Source: Oxalobacteraceae bacterium UBA7693
Lineage (GTDB): Bacteria; Pseudomonadota; Gammaproteobacteria; Burkholderiales; Burkholderiaceae_D
Reading direction: 5' to 3'
Length of the DNA stretch: 6,185 nt
Assembly (NCBI GenBank): GCA_002482715.1
Contig: DLGN01000341.1
Coordinates: 1-6,185 of the forward strand
Under the pieces are notes generated by a model that was not told the origin of the DNA, searched no databases, and saw nothing but the letters and a program-made list of their open reading frames with translations. Positions 1-5,414 of this stretch are shown here, in pieces. Every line of letters starts with the position of its first letter. Position 1 is the stretch's first letter. A program made the position numbers and the translations under genes.

Positions 1-534
1 GGATATGATGAGCGCGTGATCTATATGGGCACGTTTAGTAAAACCATGTTTCCGGGTATGCGCTTAGGTTATATGGTGCTGCCGCCAGGATTGGCAACAC
101 CCTTCATTACAGGCATGGAAGAATTGCATCGCTCTGGTCAGACGCCTTTGCAAGCGACGATGGCGGAATTTATGCAGCAAGGACATTTCACCTCGCATAT
201 CCGGCGTATGCGAATTGTGTATGGCCGTCGCAATGAGATTTTGCAAGAGGCAGTGCGCAAGCACTTTGATGCAAAAGAAGTGCTCACTGTTGGCACCGAT
301 GCGGGTCTGCATCTGGCCTTAAAATTTCCGGCTGGGGTTGACGATAAAACGATAGCGCAAGACGCAAACACACTCGGGATTGCGGTACGCCCGCTATCCT
401 CTTATTTTCACGATGCATCAAGCAATGACACAGGTTTGGTGCTGGGGTATGCCTGCGTGGAAGATTCGCATATTGAGCCGGCTTTTGCTTTGTTAGCAAA
501 AGCGATCAAAAACAACTCATCACCGCAAAGCTAA
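1..534 (+). CDS. MocR/PdxR-type transcriptional regulator, C-terminal aminotransferase-like domain (5'-truncated by window)
   Basis: This is the last 177 codons of a gene that starts left of the window; the frame is open from base 1 and ends in TAA at 532-534. The visible part is the C-terminal portion of a fold-type I PLP-dependent aminotransferase. It contains the PLP-lysine motif GTFSK (bases 28-42, lysine codon at 40-42), then FPGMRLGY with the phosphate-binding arginine. Further on are a conserved RRMRIVYGRRNEIL helix, a GLHLAL strand and an RPLSSY segment. The GTFSKTMFPGMRLGY pattern, followed by VLPPGL and a GHFTSHIRRMR block, is typical of MocR regulators, which fuse an N-terminal GntR winged helix-turn-helix to an aminotransferase-like sensor domain that binds PLP or an amino-acid adduct. 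The DNA-binding half is outside the window, so a stand-alone aminotransferase cannot be strictly excluded. The exact ligand (PLP as in PdxR, GABA as in GabR, or other) cannot be told. The gene converges on and overlaps the MCP gene. Confidence 0.85.
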   Translation, partial: GYDERVIYMGTFSKTMFPGMRLGYMVLPPGLATPFITGMEELHRSGQTPLQATMAEFMQQGHFTSHIRRMRIVYGRRNEILQEAVRKHFDAKEVLTVGTDAGLHLALKFPAGVDDKTIAQDANTLGIAVRPLSSYFHDASSNDTGLVLGYACVEDSHIEPAFALLAKAIKNNSSPQS

Positions 535-2109
535 TGATCTGCGATTTTTACTTCCATTGTTACTCACATTATTACTTCCATTATTTGTATTGGGTAGATG
601 AAATACAGATACGGTCTGAACCATGTCATTAGATTGATTATTTAATGTTGCGGCGGCGGCTGCCATCTCTTCAACTAGTGCCGCGTTTTGTTGTGTTGTT
701 TGATCCATCAAGGTCACCGCTTCACCAACTTGAGATACTCCAATGGCTTGTTCCGCATTGGACGCATTGATTTCGTTCATGATACTGGTGACGTCACGAA
801 TCGAGTCAACGATTTCATTCATCGTTACCCCGGCTTTATCCACTAAGCTAACACCAGCCTCGACTCGCTCCACGCTAGCATTGATTAATACTTTAATTTC
901 TTTGGCGGCCTCGGCAGAGCGGCTTGCTAAGCTACGGACTTCAGAAGCAACCACTGCAAATCCGCGACCTTGTTCACCGGCTCGTGCAGCTTCGACTGCC
1001 GCATTCAGTGCAAGTATATTGGTTTGAAATGAGATGCCATCAATCACGCCAATAATGTCAGAGATGCGGCGGGAAGATGCATTAATCTCCTGCATGGTCG
1101 CCACAACTTGACCAACGACTTCGCCTCCACGCACCGCAACATTAGAGGCACTCGTCGCCATTTCATTTGCCTGACGTGCGCTATCCGCATTTTTTTGGAC
1201 AGTAGCACTTAATTCCTCCATTGATGCGGCGGTTTCTTCTAGGGCACTAGCTTGTTGTTCAGTACGATCACTCAGATCTTGGCTGCCTGCCGCGATTTCA
1301 GAGGTTGCAGTTGCGATACTATTGGCTGATTCGCGTACTCCCAAAACCAATGTTTGCAGAGATTCCTGCATTTTTTGCATCATCCCCATCAAACTATTTG
1401 CATCGCCTTGGTTCTGTATTTCGGAAGTTAAATTGCCTTGAGCAACCTGCGATAAGGCTTCACGGGTCGTGGCTGGGTCGCCACCAAGTTCTTTCCGTAC
1501 AGTCGTTCGCAATAAGAAAGTTAGACCAGTTGCGATTAACACCGCCAATATCGCGAAAGCTATTGATAAACGGGTTGCATTGGTCGCTCGAACATTTACC
1601 TGCTCTTGTGCAAGATGAGAGGCTTTAACTGCGGTTTCTCGTTGTTCTAATATTGCGCCACGCAATTCACGCCAAGCCGGTGTTTCTTCTTTGTTCAGAA
1701 TGGGGATCGCATCGCCTTTTTCGGCTATCACTGTTAAGACTTTTTCTTGTGCCTTGGCATGAGTAGTTCTCAATGCCGGTAATTTTGTTAGGGCGGCTTC
1801 AAATTCGCTACCTTTGGCACTTTTAATCGCATTTAAATATGCAGATTCGAATGCAAGTTGCGCAGCTTTTAGATTGTCGACTGCTTTGGGATTGCTGGGA
1901 TCAAGCACAATGTTACGTAGCGCTTGCCCCATCTGAAGACCTTGCGCATACATTTCAGATAAGCCACGCTCTACCGCCTGTTCTGATTTGATGTAGCGAT
2001 CAAATTCAGCACGGGTATTAATGATGGATCCTATACTTACTGCCAAACCTAAAACGAACAAAATTGAAGGGATTGCTGTAAAAGTGATGATCTTTGTACC
2101 GAATCTCAT
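520..2109 (-). CDS. Methyl-accepting chemotaxis protein (transmembrane chemoreceptor)
   Basis: This 529-residue inner-membrane chemoreceptor signals through CheW/CheA to the flagellar motor. The order is classical. A short cytoplasmic start leads into transmembrane helix 1 (about residues 7-30). A periplasmic region of about 150 residues (31-180) is predicted helical and looks like a four-helix-bundle sensor. Transmembrane helix 2 is at about 181-200. A HAMP domain (about 201-255) begins with the LGGDP motif common in betaproteobacterial MCPs. The signalling coiled coil spans about 256-490, with the highly conserved hairpin at about 356-390 (GISFQTNILALNAAVEAARA, then GEQGRGFAVVA). Likely adaptation-methylation glutamates lie in the EQQASALEETAASMEEL stretch (about 284-300). 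No C-terminal NWETF-like CheR/CheB tether is seen; the protein instead ends in an Asn/Ser-rich tail. The start is supported by the Shine-Dalgarno AAAGGAG at 2116-2122, six bases before ATG. The ligand cannot be inferred. The stop lies inside the end of the convergent MocR gene. Confidence 0.95.
   Translation of the reverse strand: MRFGTKIITFTAIPSILFVLGLAVSIGSIINTRAEFDRYIKSEQAVERGLSEMYAQGLQMGQALRNIVLDPSNPKAVDNLKAAQLAFESAYLNAIKSAKGSEFEAALTKLPALRTTHAKAQEKVLTVIAEKGDAIPILNKEETPAWRELRGAILEQRETAVKASHLAQEQVNVRATNATRLSIAFAILAVLIATGLTFLLRTTVRKELGGDPATTREALSQVAQGNLTSEIQNQGDANSLMGMMQKMQESLQTLVLGVRESANSIATATSEIAAGSQDLSDRTEQQASALEETAASMEELSATVQKNADSARQANEMATSASNVAVRGGEVVGQVVATMQEINASSRRISDIIGVIDGISFQTNILALNAAVEAARAGEQGRGFAVVASEVRSLASRSAEAAKEIKVLINASVERVEAGVSLVDKAGVTMNEIVDSIRDVTSIMNEINASNAEQAIGVSQVGEAVTLMDQTTQQNAALVEEMAAAAATLNNQSNDMVQTVSVFHLPNTNNGSNNVSNNGSKNRRSLALR
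548..582. repeat. Short imperfect tandem repeat, 24-bp period, in the 3' end of the MCP gene
   Basis: The 11-mer TTACTTCCATT occurs at 548-558 and again at 572-582, a 24-bp spacing. In the MCP reading frame this encodes two NNGS units eight residues apart, in the Asn/Ser-rich tail at about residues 497-511. The repeat keeps the frame, so it looks like a local duplication in a region under weak constraint beyond the conserved signalling domain. Confidence 0.6.
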
Positions 2110-2125
2110 GAAGCGCTCCTTTAAA

Positions 2126-2141
2126 AAACACGTTCGTGTTT
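2126..2141 (-). promoter_or_regulatory. Inverted repeat / small hairpin just before the MCP ribosome-binding site
   Basis: AAACACG and CGTGTTT form a perfect 7-bp inverted repeat separated by only two bases. In the MCP transcript this gives a short hairpin (realistically a 6-bp stem with a GAAC loop). It runs directly into extra U residues and then the AAAGGAG ribosome-binding site at 2122-2116. The shape resembles a weak intrinsic terminator, but the stem is mostly A-U and short. A DNA operator or a modulator of ribosome access is equally possible. The repeat is seen directly; the function is not known. Confidence 0.4.
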
Positions 2142-2149
2142 ATTTCTGC

Positions 2150-2168
2150 ATGCCGTTCAAAACGGCAT
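2150..2168 (-). promoter_or_regulatory. Second inverted repeat (8-bp stem, 3-base loop) in the MCP leader
   Basis: ATGCCGTT and AACGGCAT form a perfect 8-bp inverted repeat around a three-base loop, nine bases upstream (in the MCP direction) of the first hairpin. It is more GC-rich than the first and should be the more stable of the two in RNA. It has no following U-run, so it is not a terminator in this direction. It may be a leader structure or a protein-binding palindrome. In the MCP direction the stem also spells a minimal AUG-CCG-UUU-UGA frame, but no Shine-Dalgarno precedes it. Confidence 0.4.
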
Positions 2169-2222
2169 AAGCGATTGAGTATATTGGAAAAAAATCTTGC
2201 TTATGTGAAAGAAACCATAAAT

Positions 2223-2250
2223 ATTATTGTTTCTCGCTTTTTTACGACAA
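2223..2250 (-). promoter_or_regulatory. Candidate sigma-70-type promoter for the MCP gene
   Basis: Read on the minus strand, TTGTCG (2250-2245, four of six matches to TTGACA) is followed after 16 bases by AATAAT (2228-2223, five of six matches to TATAAT). Transcription would start near 2216 and give a leader of roughly 105 bases containing both inverted repeats. The surrounding sequence is AT-rich, as is usual for a promoter. Matches of this quality also arise by chance, and no convincing flagellar sigma-28 promoter was found as an alternative. Confidence 0.35.
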
Positions 2251-2356
2251 TATGCTGCTTCGATGCACGATTTGGAAATAAATTCTAGTATTTCAAACCA
2301 TGACTACGACAATCGGCGAAATCTCGGACGAATATCGACTTCCTGATGAAAAATTA

Positions 2357-3268
2357 CTAAGCCCATAAATTAATCAAAGGCCCAGCCTCTTCGATCAGGA
2401 AATTTTTCAGTGCTTCTGTGGCGGGAGACAGTCGTTTTGAATTGAGGTGGGTGACATACCAGTGTTTAATTAATGGTAAGCCTTCAATATCCAACCGGAC
2501 TAAATGGCCGGATGCTAATTCGTGGCGTATCGTGCGTAGTGACAGAAAACTCAATCCCATGCCCGCCATCACGGCTTGTTTAATCGTTTCATTACTCGGC
2601 ATTTCCATCACGATTTTGGCTTGAATCTGATGTTCTGCGAAGAGTCTTTCCATTGCCTGGCGCGTGCCTGAGCCGCTTTCTCGCACCACAAATTCCTGAT
2701 CATTCAAAATCGCCAGTGGCGCGCTACGTCGTCTGGATAAGGGATGTTCAGGTGCGCTGATGACGCCCATGGGATTGGTGGCGAATGCAGTCGCTGCACA
2801 ATCGAGATTGTCGGGCGCTCTGCCCATGACGATCAGATCGATCTCATTGCGATTCAGTAGTTTGACGATATTTTCACGATTGTGTATGTGTAAAGCGACA
2901 TCGATATCCGGGAAGCGTTTGCGAAATTTCACTAGCAACATGGGCACAAAGTACTTCGCTGTGCTGACGATGGCTAACTCGACCCGGCCTTTTTTCAAGC
3001 CTCGCCTTTGTGCCATTGCATCTTCCATTTGCTTTAATTGTGCAATCGCCGCAATCGCATATTGCTGAAAGTCTTCACCCGCTTCCGTTAATCGTATTTT
3101 GCGTCCCATTTGCTCATATAGAGGCACTCCAACAGCGTCTTCCAGTTGTCTCATTTGCATAGAGACCGCTGGTTGCGTGACGTGCATTTTCTCAGCCGCC
3201 TGCGAGATCGACAGATCACGGGCAACCTCCAGAAAAGTATCCAATTGGCGCAAGGTGTAACGTCGCAT
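2357..3268 (-). CDS. cbbR: CbbR, LysR-type transcriptional activator of the Calvin-cycle (cbb) operon
   Basis: At 303 residues this is the usual length for LysR-type regulators. The N-terminal winged helix-turn-helix (about residues 1-65) begins TLRQLDTFLEVARDLSISQAA and includes the VTQPAVSMQMRQLE recognition segment. A linker helix (about 66-90) and a two-lobed periplasmic-binding-protein-like effector domain (about 95-300) follow. Features typical of CbbR are the VSTAKYFVPMLL opening of the effector domain (101-112), the RESGSGTR loop (197-204) and the SNETIKQAVMAGMGLSFLS segment (225-243). In the family, CbbR binds the cbb promoter as a dimer or tetramer and senses metabolites such as RuBP, phosphoenolpyruvate or NADPH; which of these acts here cannot be seen. 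The gene is divergent from cbbL across 122 bp, the canonical arrangement, and this supports the call strongly. The start fits the family N-terminus, although no strong Shine-Dalgarno precedes it. The stop TAG is followed immediately by an in-frame TAA. Confidence 0.95.
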   Translation of the reverse strand: MRRYTLRQLDTFLEVARDLSISQAAEKMHVTQPAVSMQMRQLEDAVGVPLYEQMGRKIRLTEAGEDFQQYAIAAIAQLKQMEDAMAQRRGLKKGRVELAIVSTAKYFVPMLLVKFRKRFPDIDVALHIHNRENIVKLLNRNEIDLIVMGRAPDNLDCAATAFATNPMGVISAPEHPLSRRRSAPLAILNDQEFVVRESGSGTRQAMERLFAEHQIQAKIVMEMPSNETIKQAVMAGMGLSFLSLRTIRHELASGHLVRLDIEGLPLIKHWYVTHLNSKRLSPATEALKNFLIEEAGPLINLWA

Positions 3269-3390
3269 AACAAGTCATCTATAAGTTTTTGCTGATGTGA
3301 GTAACATTTTTATTGATTAGACCTGATGATAAAAGCTTTGTAGAGTCAAGTCCATGGTTATTTAAGCATACACGCATATAGGAGAATAGC
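3269..3390. promoter_or_regulatory. cbbR-cbbL divergent control region with candidate CbbR operator
   Basis: This 122-bp AT-rich spacer must hold the promoters of both cbbR and cbbLSX and the CbbR operator. Three sequence features stand out. CTGATG occurs twice, at 3292-3297 and 3323-3328, exactly 31 bp apart, about three helical turns. TTTTAT (3308-3313) and ATAAAA (3329-3334) form an inverted repeat with a 15-bp spacer. Within that repeat, TGA-N7-TGA (3314-3326) matches the TNA-N7-TNA half-site pattern described for CbbR. None of these is proof of binding. No good -35/-10 pair is evident for cbbL, as expected for an activator-dependent promoter. The cbbL ribosome-binding site AGGAG is at 3380-3384, six bases before ATG. 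Confidence 0.6.
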
Positions 3391-4854
3391 ATGGACAAAG
3401 CAGCATCAAGTTTGATTACTGACAGCAAAAAGCGTTATTCCGCAGGTGTCTTGAAATACGCACAAATGGGATATTGGGATGCCGACTATGTTCCTAAGGA
3501 GACCGATGTTCTGGCCCTGTTCCGCATTACGCCACAGGATGGTGTTGATCCTATCGAAGCGGCGGCCGCTGTCGCTGGTGAATCTTCTACCGCGACCTGG
3601 ACGGTGGTTTGGACTGATCGTCTGACTGCTTGTGATATGTATCGTGCTAAGGCGTATCGGGTAGATCCTGTGCCGAATACACCGGGTCAATATTTTTGTT
3701 GGGTGGCTTACGACTTATCTTTGTTTGAAGAAGGTTCGATTGCCAATGTGACAGCGTCGATTATAGGCAATGTCTTTAGCTTTAAACCACTCAAAGCCGC
3801 GCGTTTGGAAGATATGAAATTTCCCGTGGCGTATATCAAAACTTTCCCTGGCCCGCCAACCGGCATCATTGTGGAGCGCGAGCGCTTAGATAAATTCGGA
3901 CGTCCTTTGCTGGGTGCTACTACCAAACCTAAGTTGGGTTTGTCAGGTCGTAATTATGGTCGGGTCGTGTATGAAGGCTTGAAAGGTGGGCTTGATTTCA
4001 TGAAGGATGACGAGAACATTAACTCGCAACCTTTCATGCATTGGCGTGATCGCTTTCTGTTTGTGATGGAAGCCGTCAACCGCGCTACCGCCGCGACAGG
4101 TGAAGTCAAAGGACACTACCTCAACATCACTGCGGGCACGATGGAAGAAATGTATCGCCGTGCGCAGTTCGCAAAAGAACTGGGATCTGTGGTCGTGATG
4201 ATTGATCTGGTGGTGGGCTGGACAGCGATCCAATCGATGTCGAACTGGTGCCGTCAAAACGACATGGTTTTGCACATGCACAGAGCGGGGCATGGTACTT
4301 ACACCCGCCAAAAAAATCATGGAATTTCTTTCCGCGTGATTGCGAAATGGCTGCGCATGTGCGGTGTCGATCATCTGCATACCGGTACCGCCGTCGGCAA
4401 GCTCGAAGGTGATCCTATGACGGTGCAGGGTTACTACAATATTTGTCGTGATACCCACACCAAGATGGATTTAGAGCGCGGGATCTTCTTCGATCAGGAT
4501 TGGGGCTCATTACGCAAGGTGATGCCTGTGGCTTCAGGCGGCATACATGCTGGTCAAATGCATCAGTTGCTGGACTTATTTGGTGACGATGTGGTGCTGC
4601 AATTTGGTGGCGGCACGATCGGTCATCCACAAGGAATTCAGGCGGGAGCGCAAGCGAATCGGGTGGCTTTGGAAGCGATGGTGATGGCACGCAATGAAGG
4701 ACGTGACATCAAAAACGAAGGCCCAGAAATTCTCCGTGATGCGGCGAAATGGTGCGGCCCCTTACGTGCCGCACTCGATACTTGGGGCGATATCTCTTTT
4801 AACTACGCTTCTACCGATACATCGGACTTTACACCGACTGCTTCGGTATCTTAA
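3391..4854 (+). CDS. cbbL: Ribulose-1,5-bisphosphate carboxylase/oxygenase large subunit, form IC (red-type)
   Basis: The catalytic subunit of RuBisCO adds CO2 to ribulose-1,5-bisphosphate to give two 3-phosphoglycerates, the carbon-fixing step of the Calvin cycle. It is cytoplasmic and assembles as L8S8 with CbbS. Its 487 residues are full length for form I. Catalytic landmarks are present: E64 and T69-W70 (GESSTATW), N127, K179 in TTKPKLGLSG, and the carbamylated K205 with metal ligands D207 and E208 (MKDDEN). Also present are H297-R298, H330, loop-6 K337 (GTAVGKLEG) and S382 (ASGGIHAGQM). The N-terminal ALFRITPQDGVDPIEAAAAVAGE and the sequence RQKNHGISFRVIAKW place it in the red-type IC group of proteobacteria rather than the green-type IA/IB or form II. 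The C-terminal tail (STDTSDFTPTASVS) has the extension that CbbX engages. The start is set by AGGAG at 3380-3384. It is the first gene of cbbLSX; no broken or missing active-site residue was found. Confidence 0.98.
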   Translation: MDKAASSLITDSKKRYSAGVLKYAQMGYWDADYVPKETDVLALFRITPQDGVDPIEAAAAVAGESSTATWTVVWTDRLTACDMYRAKAYRVDPVPNTPGQYFCWVAYDLSLFEEGSIANVTASIIGNVFSFKPLKAARLEDMKFPVAYIKTFPGPPTGIIVERERLDKFGRPLLGATTKPKLGLSGRNYGRVVYEGLKGGLDFMKDDENINSQPFMHWRDRFLFVMEAVNRATAATGEVKGHYLNITAGTMEEMYRRAQFAKELGSVVVMIDLVVGWTAIQSMSNWCRQNDMVLHMHRAGHGTYTRQKNHGISFRVIAKWLRMCGVDHLHTGTAVGKLEGDPMTVQGYYNICRDTHTKMDLERGIFFDQDWGSLRKVMPVASGGIHAGQMHQLLDLFGDDVVLQFGGGTIGHPQGIQAGAQANRVALEAMVMARNEGRDIKNEGPEILRDAAKWCGPLRAALDTWGDISFNYASTDTSDFTPTASVS

Positions 4855-4859
4855 GTCAC

Positions 4860-4892
4860 CATTGAATCAGCATTGAACACTAAGTTATTGAA
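4860..4892. repeat. Short direct repeats in the cbbL-cbbS spacer
   Basis: CATTGAA occurs at 4860-4866 and 4871-4877 (11-bp spacing), and a third ATTGAA lies at 4887-4892. They sit in the 67-bp untranslated spacer between the cbbL stop and cbbS. The spacer carries no terminator-like hairpin, which fits cotranscription. The cbbS ribosome-binding site AGAGGA is at 4911-4916. The repeats are short and may be chance. Confidence 0.25.
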
Positions 4893-4921
4893 AAACTGAC
4901 TTCGCAATCGAGAGGAATATC

Positions 4922-5341
4922 ATGCGCGTTACACAAGGTACGTTTTCATTTTTGCCCGATCTGACAGATGAACAGATCACTAAGCAAATCAATTATTGTC
5001 TGGGCAAGGGCTGGGCACTCGCAGTTGAGTACACAGACGATCCGCATCCTCGTAATACCTACTGGGAAATGTATGGGCCACCGATGTTTGATCTGCATGA
5101 TCCGGCTGGCATCATGCAAGAGCTGACTAACTGCCGCAATACGTTTTCGAATTACTACATACGCTTAACGGCCTTTGATTCTAGTCAGGGTGTCGAATCT
5201 TTCCTGATGGCCTTTATCGTCAACCGACCGAAAGTCGAACCTGGTTTCCGTCTGGTGCGACATGAGGAGCAAGGGCGCACGATTCGTTACAGCATAGAGA
5301 GTTATGCGGTGCAGGCGAATCCTGAGGGTGCGCGCTACTAA
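4922..5341 (+). CDS. cbbS: Ribulose-1,5-bisphosphate carboxylase/oxygenase small subunit, form IC (red-type)
   Basis: The non-catalytic small subunit of RuBisCO caps the L8 core and is needed for full activity and specificity. It has 139 residues. The N-terminus TQGTFSFLPDLTDEQI, the segment INYCLGKGWALAVEYTDDPHPRNTYWEMYGPPMF and the motif NTFSNYYIRLTAFDSSQGVES are diagnostic for red-type small subunits. The protein also has the C-terminal extension of this group (about residues 108-139, beginning GFRLVRHEEQGR). In known structures this extension forms a beta-hairpin lining the central solvent channel and allows assembly without dedicated assembly chaperones. It lies 67 bp downstream of cbbL in the same operon, with a good ribosome-binding site (AGAGGA, five bases before ATG). 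The stop is TAA at 5339-5341. Nothing is unusual in the coding sequence. Confidence 0.98.
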   Translation: MRVTQGTFSFLPDLTDEQITKQINYCLGKGWALAVEYTDDPHPRNTYWEMYGPPMFDLHDPAGIMQELTNCRNTFSNYYIRLTAFDSSQGVESFLMAFIVNRPKVEPGFRLVRHEEQGRTIRYSIESYAVQANPEGARY

Positions 5342-5351
5342 GACGTCAAAC

Positions 5352-5395
5352 TTCTCCCTCTCGATTTGGCATGCGATTTGGCAAAAGAGGGAGAA
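5352..5395 (+). promoter_or_regulatory. cbbS-cbbX intercistronic hairpin with a tandem 12-mer loop
   Basis: TTCTCCCTCT (5352-5361) and AGAGGGAGAA (5386-5395) are a perfect 10-bp inverted repeat starting 11 bp after the cbbS stop. The 24-base loop is exactly two copies of a 12-mer, CGATTTGGCATG (5362-5373) and CGATTTGGCAAA (5374-5385), differing at two positions. The right arm is followed by AATATTG rather than a U-run, so it is not a standard intrinsic terminator. A role in protecting the 3' end of a processed cbbLS mRNA, or in lowering cbbX expression relative to RuBisCO, is plausible. The right arm also contains AGGGAG, the strongest Shine-Dalgarno-like sequence upstream of cbbX, so pairing would hide it. 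Confidence 0.6.
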
Positions 5396-5414
5396 ATATT
5401 GTTGAGTGAAGATC

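Noticed and set aside
743..1027. Plus-strand open frame of 94 codons inside the MCP gene.
   Set aside because: It lies opposite the most conserved MCP signalling region, has no recognisable motif, and is explained as an antisense shadow.
2311..2336. Possible sigma-28 (flagellar) promoter for the MCP: minus-strand GCCGATTG with a GATA-like -35.
   Set aside because: Only GCCGAT of the -10 element matches and the expected TAAA at the correct spacing is absent, so it is no better than chance.
2260..2356. Terminator downstream of cbbR.
   Set aside because: Several short CGA-rich near-repeats occur (for example around 2315-2335), but none forms a stable stem followed by a U-run in the cbbR direction.
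3943..4458. Minus-strand open frame of 171 codons inside cbbL.
   Set aside because: It is fully antisense to highly conserved RuBisCO catalytic sequence and shows no protein-family features.
4694..4876. Plus-strand 60-codon frame overlapping the end of cbbL.
   Set aside because: It is an out-of-frame reading of conserved CbbL C-terminal codons with no plausible ribosome-binding site.
5352..5400. Intrinsic terminator ending a cbbLS transcript.
   Set aside because: The stem is good, but the loop is large (24 bases) and no U-run follows the right arm; the next bases are AATATTG. It is kept as a hairpin of unknown role.
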